Positions 9,302-18,345 of a stretch of 56,253 nucleotides of DNA are shown here, one piece after another. The notes under the pieces were generated by a model that saw nothing but the letters and a program-made list of their open reading frames with translations, made no database searches and was not told the DNA's origin. This stretch comes from Chara braunii (taxonomy: Eukaryota; Streptophyta; Charophyceae; Charales; Characeae): assembly GCA_003427395.1 (NCBI GenBank), contig BFEA01000127.1, forward strand, positions 685,309 to 741,561, given 5' to 3'. How positions within the stretch are numbered: position 1 is the stretch's first letter; every line of letters begins with the position of its first letter. Position numbers and translations under genes: made by a program.

Positions 9302-10560
9302 NTTTTTTTTTTTTTTTTTTTTTTTTTGCTTTTTGTTTTTTAATCACCCCCACCAGTGTTAGTGGTGCTGATAAAAGCAGATGCCACACTAGCACCTGGG
9401 GAGAGGCTCCATTTATTGGTGAGGAGCATCACCTGCTGGAGACCGGGTCCAACGTCTCATATACAGACTGAATTTGAGTACACTAGAAAAACAATTGTGC
9501 GGGGTCCCTGCCATCATTGATTACCCTGGGATCTAGGGGATTGATTGAGCAGGATATTGGAAGGAAGGGGGAACCTCTTCACCCTGAACCCAGCGCCGGA
9601 TACCTATTGCTACACACTATTTCCTCCCTCCCCCTACCAGCCCATCATAACGATCTGTTACCCCTTAAGAGAATATACATGCATTCACGTATCGGAACCC
9701 TTAAGCTTTGATTCCAACTAGGGGTCCCCTCCTCCGTACCACTACTCCCCCACCATGGCTAAAGCTGGAGGTGGGAAAGGGTCCGCGAAGTCTGAAGCAG
9801 CATCCGGGTTGACATTTATCCAATCCTGAAAAAAAAGATGATAGTTCCTGTCTTTACACCCGACAATCCCCCCCCTCCCTTTCCCTTTCCCCCTCCCATC
9901 AAACTTTTGCAATGGGATTCCCCAGGGTCCCCCCCAACCAGTCCTTGTTGAATTGTTGATTCAGAACGTACTCCTTGATTTTTGCTTTGATATGTAGGGA
10001 TGTTAGTTTTTCCTTCACTTTCTCCCATTGAATAGTAATTTCGGCTTGCACGTACAACCTGATTTTCTCCTGCAAGATTGGTCCATCTAGTCGCACTTCC
10101 TCCATCTCATAAACGCAGCGTCTCCTCCATAGCGCCCAGAGTACCGCCCGCCTCCCCTATTTAAATATATTATCCTCGAAGATGGTAGTTTGATCCGGGT
10201 CCCATGTTTCACACAACAGTGCCTTCCAATCCCATGACCAAGGTCTTGTGGTGCCCATTTGTCTCCACACCCTGTCCCACCATCTCCATAGCCATATAGA
10301 TCCCAGGGATTGCAGGAAGATGTGTTCGATTGTTTCGGGACGACATCGTGACGGGAAGGCAGTTAAGCAAAGTTTGTACCATGGCAGAGCAAACCCTCAC
10401 TGTTCCAAGGTCGTCATGTCTATCACCCAATCGTTTGTGGGCAAGCAGCGGTGCTCAATTTGCCATTGCAGTGATGCTACTTTCGTTGGGGAGGCCTTGC
10501 TCAACCTAAACCATTTTACTGAGCGAAGGGTCTCTTTCCCCACGTTCAGGCGCCCCATCT
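9264..10560 (-). mobile_element. LINE C, 5'-truncated 3' end
   Basis: A poly(T) of over 60 bases (9264-9327, one N at 9302) is the A tail. The 3' UTR carries the hairpin module at 9406-9458 and the GATTACCCTGGGATCTAGGG block. Coding remnants follow on the minus strand: the C-terminal domain (a DWLGG-type segment near 9900-10105), an ETIEHIF-type zinc region near 10310-10340, and a block with TNDWVIDMTTLEQ near 10400-10450. Frameshifts separate all of these. The element stops at about 10560, where another A-tailed element begins in the same orientation. Confidence 0.8.
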
Positions 10561-10562
10561 AC

Positions 10563-10750
10563 CTTTTTTTTTTCTTTTTTTTTAATTTTAATTTTTTTTT
10601 TTTTTAATGAGAACAACATGAGGTGGTGGTAGGGGTGCTGATAAGAGCAGACACCGCTATCACTCTCAAGGAGGCTCCATCTATTGGTGGGGAGCTGCAC
10701 CTGCTGGAAACCGGGTCCAACGTCCCAGAACAACATGTTTCGTTGTTTAC
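10563..10750 (-). mobile_element. Short A-tailed element with 3' hairpin module
   Basis: The T-rich tract 10563-10606 is the tail. The third hairpin is GGTGTCTGCTCTTATCAGCACC split as GGTGT/GCACC, and the module core lies at 10673-10726. The end CCCAGAACAACATGTTTC also occurs, inverted, at 16208-16228. Its 5' end is cut by the long-TIR element at 10751. Confidence 0.65.
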
Positions 10751-12276
10751 ACAAACATTTGTTAGTGGTAGTCGGTAGTTGTATAGTCCATCCTCGAAGA
10801 AAGCGACTTGTCGATAAGGCTACACACCTACCCAATTCCGTAAGGCGTTTGCCTACATGACAGCTTGAGATGGGTGGTAGTAAACCCGAGTCCTATGGCT
10901 GCCATCTCCCTTTATTCATGGAGCCGGGCTCCATCATCGTCGACTGAGCCCAAGTGCATGTAGGCAAAACTGACCTCCCGTTCCCCAGCCCCCACCCTTT
11001 GGAACATGAGATTTTGAGCAATGTTAAACATTGTTTAACTCTGTTAGTTATCCTTTGGGACTGCTACGAATTGCGGGAATTTTGTGTGTCCCCAAGTCTG
11101 CAGTCGAACCTTCTGTACCTCTTCACTCATCCTCTGAGCGCCTAATATGTCGTGAACTTTTCTGGTACGTCATCGTGCGGGGGTTTTGGGGAGTGCAATC
11201 TAACCCCCTAAGCCCTAAATCCTCAATACATTGCAGGTTCGTTTATTGCAAGTCATAGTAAGTTAGTCAAGCAGAAGTCAGTAGGAGTTCCAACATGCCA
11301 ACGCATCTCCCACATCCGTTGATGCTGTCGTCGTCATACCAGTAGTTCGCTATAGCGACTTGAAGGCACACAGTTGTTCATATCGTCCCTGTGAGGATTG
11401 AGATCATTCCCACACCCGGACGTTGCAGAATGTACCAGACCATGATTGGGGTGCTGCTTCTATTGTCCGCTTTCTCGTGTGGCGGCGTCGTAGTATGACA
11501 CGATGTTGTGCCGTTTGTCCTCATGTTGGGTACAGGGTCTGTCACCGCGGCATGGAAGCGTGTCATTGTCCCCGTCGTCAGCAACTGCAAAAGAGATGGT
11601 CAGGTGCCAAGGGATAACGAATAGGAGGAGGTGGGGTGATGTGGGGAAGGGGGAGACCGGGAGGGGTATCGCAGATGGGAAGGGGAGGCGGGCGGTGATG
11701 TCAAGGAGTACAAGAGGGAGGGGAAGGGTCACTGCAAGACGGGGCAGGGAGCATTGTGCAACAGGAGTCTTGGGGGATGAGCACAAAGTTAGTCGGATGG
11801 TGCGGGACTTTGAAGTCGTCCAGGGGCTTCCTTTGCCATGAGGGCTCGTTCGCTCTCCAGTTTTTCCATTGTACATTGAGGTCCTCCAGCAGTTCGGAGA
11901 AGGCTTGGTGCGGATCCTGCCAGATCTGGCAGTAAGACTCTCGCAAAGCCTCCCTGAGAACGGGGTCCCTCTGTTCGTGATAATCCTGTTTCATAGCCTT
12001 CAAGGCCCTTTGTGTATTGGACCTGATCTCTTCCTCAATCGCTTGTTGTGCTTGCTGGAGACCGAACTGATGGTCTTTTCTCTCAAAAGAGCAACTGCCC
12101 CGGCTCCATGAATAAAGGGAGATGGCAACCATGGGACTTGGGTTTACTACCGCCCATCTCAAGCTGTCATGTAGGCAAACGCCTTAGGATATTGGGTAGG
12201 TGTGTAGCCTGATCGAAAAGTCGCTTTCTTCGAGGATGGACTATACAGCTACCGACTACCACTAACAAATGTTTGT
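10751..12276. mobile_element. Long-TIR DNA transposon (Pack-MULE-like)
   Basis: Two 178-bp inverted copies define the ends. The left, 10751-10928, begins ACAAACATTTGTTAGTGG; the right, 12099-12276, is its reverse complement with a few differences. Arms of this length are typical of Mutator-like and Foldback elements. I see no convincing target duplication (flanks GTTGTTTAC and CGCTATGGC). The element separates a minus-strand LINE tail from LINE D, whose linker resumes immediately at 12277. No transposase motif is visible; the ~1.17-kb interior holds a protein-like minus frame. Confidence 0.75.
11701..12162 (-). pseudogene. Protein-like fragment inside the long-TIR element
   Basis: I do not recognise this 153-residue minus frame. 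Its middle part is charged and probably helical (QQAQQAIEEEIRSN, ALKAMKQDYHEQRDPV, LREALRESYCQIWQDP, FSELLEDLNVQWKNW), unlike the random frames around it. The N-terminal residues are encoded by the terminal repeat, and the C-terminal 20 residues are low-complexity proline/serine. That is what a captured gene fragment in a Pack-MULE would look like, but an unknown element-encoded protein is equally possible. The opposite strand is open at 11869-12111 as a shadow. Confidence 0.35.
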
Positions 12277-15200
12277 CGCTATGGCTCGAGCACGAACAAG
12301 GAGGACGGTAATTCAAGCCCTTGCTCACCCCCAACAACATAATGAACATCTTGCCACTTCTACGGCTGAATGCAAAAAAATCGCTAGAGATTTTTTCAAA
12401 TCTCTCTTCCTCTCAAAAACAGCATCCACCCCCACTAACCAACGCATTAAGGATATTGATGATTTCCTTCAACTTTTACAGAAATCTCTTTCTGACTCCC
12501 AAAAGGAACTATTAGAAAAGTCGATAACTAAAGAAGAGATATGGACCGCCCTGATGCTTATGGACGGCTTACCTAAGGAATTTTGGGAATCTCTTTGGGA
12601 TTTCATTGCTCAGGATTTAATGGACTTCTATAAAGAGGTGTGGTCCTCATGTCGTTTAGGTGAAATTGTGGGGCAAGGAGTCGTAACGCTCCTATAAAAA
12701 AAAGGGGATAAATGTAATATTCGCAACTATCGCCCTATCACACTCCTTACAGTTGTCTACAAACTCATCTCTAAAGCCCTTACTATTCGTCTTAATAGGT
12801 ATATAGCAGATATAATCCACCCAGCTCAGACGGGCTTTATCCAAGGAAGGAATATCCAACAAACTTGTCAAACTCTCTCGCCTATCTAAGCATAATGCTG
12901 CTTTCATCTTTATAGATTTTGAAAAAGCATATGACAATGTGGATTGACTCTTTTTTGATCGATGCCTAGATAAGTTCAATTTCGGACCGAATTTCAGAAG
13001 GTGGATCAAGATTTTACATGAGAATGCATCTACGAAGGTGATGGTTAATGAGAATGTAGCTCCACCTATAACACTACGAAGATCAGTTAGGCAAGGGGAT
13101 CCCATTGCTCCCCTCCCTTTTGTGATCATCATGGAGGCATTAGCAGCCCATCTTCGCCACCATAAAGATATTAAGCGCATCCAAGTTACATCCATACCAG
13201 AGGATGCCATTCCAGTGTGTTCTCTCTTGGCTGATGACCTTTCCCTCATGGTTGACGCCTCACATGATAATCTAGAGGCAATTAGACGGATTATGGACTT
13301 ATTTTGTAAATTAACGGACATGAGAATTAACTGGGGTAACAAAACCCTCGGTTGGTGGATGCACTATCAGGGAGTAAGGCCTCCAGAGCAACCAAGCATC
13401 AAATGGCTCCCACTTGATTCACCAGTTAGGGTCCTTGGGATTTCATTAGCAGGTTGTGGTAAACCGGCGTCCAATAATGAAATAATTTTGAAACATGCAC
13501 TCTTAAAGCTTGAGTTATGGAAAGACAAACACACTTCACTGATTGGAAGAATGCTAACTATTAATAATGTATTCCTAGCCTCTATTTGGTACAAATTTGT
13601 TATCTGGGCCCTTGATAACTCATCCATTAGAATCTTGCAAAAACAATTGGTAGCATATCTTTGGCACGGAAATCATGAACCCAAAAATGTTATCAGTAGA
13701 GTGGCTTGGCAATCCCTAATTCAACCAAAGTCGAAAGGAGGTCTAGGTATAATTGACCCCACCACACAAGCTAAGGCGCTTTCAATTCAATTGATAAAAC
13801 GTCTTCTTCTTAATCCCCAAACATCATGGAGCAATCTGGCTATTGAGCAGATCAGACGCCTTGCTCCTCCCACGACTGATGAGGTAGACCCTCTCATGTG
13901 GTTGGAAGATCGTGCCTCGACGATTCCTAGGGCAGTCTCAGCTGGACCTCAAAATATGCACTTATCTGATCGACAAGCTGCTAGGACTGACCTATCCAAG
14001 GACCCTTTCTGGAACAACCTGCTTAAAACATGGAGAAAACTTCCCATCCCAGACAAGGTAATACCGGAGAGATGGGAAGAAGTATGCCAACAACCATTAT
14101 TTAATAATACGTTCATTAGAGATTCTCAGGGTTGCACCTTAAACTGTATGGACTCTCCTTGGAATGGATGGATCAGAAGAGGAGTTACGCGCATCAGGGA
14201 TGTTTGGGACAAGGAGAGCCAAGACTGGTTTGATCCCCCGATCCTTAAAGATATACTGAAATACTGCCATCACCTGAAGGAAGCATTGAAAATGATAATT
14301 GATGTAATACCCTTGTATTGGGTTAGGATCTTGAGAAAGGGACCCTCCCTTATCCCTGATGACTGGGTATCCATTCATGATCAATTAGGAATAGTAGGAA
14401 GGATTGATGAACTACGCCCTAATGAGGAGGTATTAATAACAATCTATGATATAGGAGATGACGGGCTCCTTAGTTCCACTCCCCATCAACAAAAAAGACT
14501 AATCCAAAAAAACAGATTATTTAGGATTAGAGTATTAAGGATCAATGATGAGTGACTTGCTTACAAATCGGATATTCCTATTTCTCATCTTCCACTGGAT
14601 CCGGTCAGTTGGTCTTGGTCGTCCACGGGATACCTTGGTCGTTCCCATAGCCAAACTCTTCATACGCTTTCAGTTAAATCCACATATAGAATGCTGCGGC
14701 CGAGGATAAATTTAAGAGATAAAATAATAGAACGATGGATGAGACACCTAAATGTAAGCAAAGAGGAACTTCGTTCAGTCAAATGGTTCCACTTCATCAA
14801 ATCCAAGCCAGCTAAAATAGCGTCCCTCCAATGGCAGATCACACACCGATGTTTGCCAACTAATGACTGGATTATTGACAGAACTACTTTAGAGCAGAGA
14901 GGAATAGCCCTTCCCTGGTGCAAGTTCTGTAAATCTGCATTCCCGTCCAAACTAGTCCCGGAAACAATAGAGCACATTTTTTTACAATGCCCAGGGGCTG
15001 TGTGGTTGTTCGTTGGTGGGAAAGGATCTGGAGTCAGATTGAAATCTCCTCGCCATGGCCTGGGAACTGGAGAGCTCTCCTCTTGGAAGCCTGGGTCCCA
15101 TCATGCGATGATAACTTCACAATGAACTTATTCATAATCGGAAGAATAACTCTTTTCTGGGCCATATGGTCTCGCAGGTGTACCTTTGAAATGGAAGGAG

Positions 15201-15526
15201 CCCGACTTGATGGCCCTGAGTTCACGGAGTCCATTAAGCAACAAATCCAATTAGAGATTAACTCGAGATGGNAAACACTAAAANAAAAACTTANAACCTT
15301 GTNAGCAGAAAAGGATATCAAACAGCACATCCAAATGTTCAATCTAAACTGGCTTGGAGGGGTACAAGGTGGTAAAATTGGGCAGGTTAAATGGAATGTT
15401 ATGGAAGAGACAGCGCACGGGAATCTGTCACATAATTATTATTTAATCTTTAATGATTGGAGTAACATAGACCCCTCCATACCTCTCAGCCCTCTCGCTG
15501 AGTTTCCTGATCCTTTCCCTCCGTAA
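12277..15526 (+). pseudogene. LINE D ORF2: RT to C-terminus, few lesions
   Basis: The best-preserved ORF2 3' portion in the window. The linker and RT N-terminus occupy 12277-12697. A TAA sits in LL*KKGDK where sister copies read LLHKKGDK or LLYKKEDK. A deletion/frameshift near 12850 removes most of the DNILLINE segment. Motif A is IDFEKAYDNVD, followed by TGA (12945-12947) where others have Trp. An uninterrupted 505-residue frame (13038-14555) carries SVRQGDPIAP and LLADDLSLMVDAS (both catalytic Asp present), then the thumb. TGA at 14553-14555 again replaces Trp. The last frames (14691-15526) hold CKFCKSAFP...ETIEHIFLQCPGA, a CxxC...HxxxxC zinc motif of zf-RVT type, then a C-terminal domain with LNWLGG and DWSNIDPSIPLSP. 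Four single Ns (15272-15303) mark uncertain bases. Confidence 0.88.
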
Positions 15527-15948
15527 AAGTTGGCCTTAGTCCCTGGTTCATGGTATGTGTTGGAATGATTACCTGTGTTTCAAGTTTCAACGCTCAATCT
15601 GAACTGGCTAGTACCAAGATTCCTCACATCCTTCCATGCCGGCACAAGTTATATTTGACAGTATCTGTTTTTCTGAGCTGTCAATCATATCTAGGGCTAC
15701 GCACACGGGGAATACTATTTATGCTAGGTGTTACGGCATATCTGGCGCCCACTATGGGTGAAGAGGCAAAATAGTCCCCAAAAGAAAGATGCTCATCTGT
15801 TCCCTGTCTCCCTTCCTCTTCTCAGTTACTAGCACCTGTTCAGTAGTCCTTTGACCTTCTCAGTCTCAATTCTGGCATCTGTTCTGTATTAATGTGGTAA
15901 AGGGACGCTCAACCCGGTTTCCAGCAGGTGCGCTATTGTTTATGTAAA

Positions 15949-16060
15949 GGGACGCTGGACCCGGTTTCCAGCAGGTGCAGCTCCCCACCAATGGAACGGA
16001 GCCATCTAACCATCTAGGGGAGTAGAGGAGGTGTCTGCTCTTACCAGCACGTCCTCTACT
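15949..16060 (+). repeat. 3' hairpin module at the end of LINE D
   Basis: GGGACGCTGGACCCGGTTTC, CAGCAGGTGCAGCTCC and CACCAATGGAACGGAGC give stems 1 and 2. GGTGT-CTGCTCTTACCA-GCACG gives stem 3, enclosed by 13-bp arms. A partial duplicate of the first stem lies 48 bp upstream (15901-15931). Confidence 0.85.
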
Positions 16061-16064
16061 CCCC

Positions 16065-16207
16065 NNNNNNNNNNNNNNNNNNNNNNNNNNNNNNNNNNNN
16101 NNNNNNNNNNNNNNNNNNNNNNNNNNNNNNNNNNNNNNNNNNNNNNNNNNNNNNNNNNNNNNNNNNNNNNNNNNNNNNNNNNNNNNNNNNNNNNNNNNNN
16201 NNNNNNN
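16065..16207. other. Assembly gap (143 N)
   Basis: There are 143 undetermined bases between two copies of the 3' hairpin module in the same orientation. The repeat itself probably caused the gap. Protein frames across it consist of X only. Confidence 1.
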
Positions 16208-16345
16208 AAGGAAACATGTTGTTATGGGATGATGGACCCGGTTTCCAGCAGGTGCAACTCCCCACCAATAGATGGAGCCTCCCCGAGAGTGATAGCGGTG
16301 TCTGCTCTTATCAGCACCCTTACTATTCTCTACCACGTCCTTTAG
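16208..16345 (+). repeat. 3' hairpin module copy after the gap
   Basis: The core lies at 16226-16278 and the third hairpin GGTGTCTGCTCTTATCAGCACC (stem GGTGT/GCACC) at about 16300-16318. The upstream GAAACATGTTGTTATGGG matches the inverse of 10727-10745. No A tail is visible; the copy ends against LINE F. Confidence 0.75.
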
Positions 16346-16918
16346 GTTTATTTTGGGGCGTAACAACGGATAAACTCTCTTGACCGACTATGTATGCAAT
16401 TGTCGCTGACCTTGCTTTCCCCTGCCATGGTTAGGGTCCAAGTCCAATTTGCCGGATGGAAACCAAGGTGTGAGATTGGTGTGGCCGGTTTGTATGTCAG
16501 TCATTCGTCCTCTTCATTTAAGAGTCGGATTCGAAATAACTCTGGTTTTTTATACTAGCGCACCTTATCTCCTTCCGTTCTTGTAAGCCTGTCGTCTGAG
16601 CCTTTGTGGAACAGGTTAACCAGCACTTCTCCCCCTCCCTCTCGTGGTTGGAATATATGCCCACTATATCCCCTACTACTCCTTGTTCCTTTATACCCAC
16701 GTAGTCACCCTGTTCAAGTGCCGGTCCTTTTTTGAGGATGCGAACCCAATCTAGGGGGACCGCAAAAATAATTGTCTCTAGGGTCTTTCCTACCCTATGA
16801 CAGTATATCAATTTTTCTCTCAACTCAAGTTCGGGCATTCAATGTCCCGCTCATGGTCCCAAATATCCCTCACTCTTAAGATACTAAGTTTGGTTCATTC
16901 TTTCCAGGGGGTCTGTAC

Positions 16919-17703
16919 CATGGCTACGCCGGACCCGGACTGGACATGGAACCGGACCCGTGTCCAGTGGTTTCCGGACGTCCGGAATTCCGGACATTTC
17001 CGGACCTCCGGACATGGAGGGATCCGGACGGTCCGAATGTCTGGATAGGTCCAGAAATATCCGGACCATTAAAGAAAATAATAATTAAAAAAATATGAAA
17101 AAAAAAGTATGTTATGCAGAATAACAATGAAAACCACTTTTGCCACAGAGTCATGTCAGAATTCCTAACCAAACTTGAGTTAAGGCACTAGTACCTTTGG
17201 CGCGTGGGAAAATAAGGAAAAGTGGACGTTTTCCCAAACTCCTAATGTTTCGGAGGTCGGGCCCGACGACGACTGCCATTAATAGATCTGATCGACGACC
17301 GTCGTTTCGTTTCGGCCTCCGAAAAGGTCGGAGGCCCACCGAAGGCCCGATATTTTCCCACGCGCCAAAGGTACTAGTGGTTTAAAAGTCAAAAACTATA
17401 AAAAGTTTGAAAAAATACTTTAAAAACTAATAAAAGGTAATGAATTATTAATAATTAAAAAATTGGGGTTATCTAGTAAATTATTATAGAGAGAGAGCAT
17501 GTCCAGACCCCCAAAAAAAGCATAAACGGACCTGAAAAACCCCCAAAACAGTTTTGGGGGCTTGGCTCAATGAGGAAGGGTCCTGGACCCTTTTTTTTTT
17601 CCCCGAAATTTGGCAGATCCGGACCTTCCATACCGGACGTCTGCAGTCCGGACTGTATCCAGACTGTCTGGACGGCGGTCCGAACGTCTGGATCGTAGCC
17701 ATG
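16919..17703. mobile_element. hAT-like non-autonomous transposon with 8-bp TSD
   Basis: The terminal inverted repeats are CATGGCTACG (16919-16928) and CGTAGCCATG (17694-17703). They are flanked by a perfect 8-bp target duplication GTCTGTAC at 16911-16918 and 17704-17711. An 8-bp duplication with short TIRs beginning CA is the hAT pattern. Both subterminal regions are packed with CCGGAC/GTCCGG motifs in both orientations (16930-17060 and 17610-17690), as expected for transposase-binding subterminal repeats. The interior is AT-rich, has no transposase, and contains a further TIR element at 17184-17381. It interrupts LINE F. Confidence 0.85.
17184..17381. mobile_element. MITE nested in the hAT-like element
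   Basis: Perfect 28-bp inverted repeats, beginning CACTAGTACCTTTGGCGCGT, lie at 17186-17213 and 17352-17379. TTAA occurs at both outer edges (17180-17183 and 17382-17385), which could be the target duplication. Alternatively the CACTA start suggests a CACTA-type element, but the 3-bp flanks (AGG, GTT) do not match. The interior is GC-rich with repeated CGGAGGTCGG/GGCCTCCGA words and encodes nothing. Confidence 0.85.
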
Positions 17704-18345
17704 GTCTGTACACCGTAGCACCTTACTGTTAGAGTCGGTTATCCACCAATTGTCAAAAAGTGGTTGCCTATATGCTTCCTCCCAGCGCCGCAGTGGTGTT
17801 TTATCCGGGGGGGGGAGCAATTTCCTCCATATTTTTATAAGCGAGGTAAAAAAAACATCGTTTTGCAAATCCCTTTTGGCTGGTTACCTGTCTGTACCGA
17901 GTTCGTCATCTCTCGATGGTGATGGTCTAGGGACATACCAGTATCGATGTTCCAACTAGGTCGTCGGATCCATGTTCGGGGGGGCCAGCGGAGCCAACCT
18001 ACTTATTTGTTGTAACGTTTATGCTTTCCATGGGGGTTGTGGATCAAAGAGCAGGTGTTTTATCCACTAGAGGGCTAAGACCATCACCTGGGTGGCTGGG
18101 TCTATGATCCCCAGTCCACCTTCGATTTTTGGTTGTACCAACGCATGCCACGCCACTCTGTTAATGGCATTAGGGCACTCATGGCTCCCTCTCCACAGGA
18201 ATGCCGCCACCTGTCGCTGGAGGGTGACCATCGCCGGTTTGTTGAGTGACCAGAGTGTTGTTTTATACTATAGTGAGGTTAATGCTACGTTATTGATTAC
18301 CAAGGCATGGCCCATCAGTGAGGTTTTGCTATCTTGCCCAACATA

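Larger units (their letters stand above)
12277..16064 (+). mobile_element. LINE D, 5'-truncated at the long-TIR element
   Basis: This plus-strand LINE runs from the endonuclease-RT linker (VAMARARTRRTVIQAL, about 12276-12320) through RT, thumb, zinc motif and C-terminus to a stop at about 15524. A 3' UTR follows, with two copies of the hairpin module (a partial one at 15901-15931 and a full one at 15949-16010). The third hairpin near 16020-16060 is bracketed by 13-bp arms GGGGAGTAGAGGA / TCCTCTACTCCCC. The element runs into the assembly gap at 16065. Confidence 0.85.
16346..18345 (-). mobile_element. LINE F fragment, split by a hAT-like insertion
   Basis: This minus-strand LINE covers the thumb to the pre-zinc region. 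Recognisable blocks are KPAMVTLQRQVAAFLWRG and GGLGIIDPATQ (about 18080-18240), RWEEAYRQPLFDNWWITDS (about 17725-17800), then after a 785-bp insertion VRDIWDHE and KTLETIIFAVPLDWVRIL (about 16730-16870), and RMLRPKINLKD at 16346-16366. Removing the insertion and one target copy restores continuity with LINE B over the same region. Both ends are truncated; at 18345 it meets LINE E head to head. Confidence 0.85.

Noticed and set aside
12945-14555. Reassigned TGA codon for Trp
   Set aside because: TGG is still used for Trp throughout these frames and other lesions (TAA, TAG, frameshifts) coexist; decay explains it.
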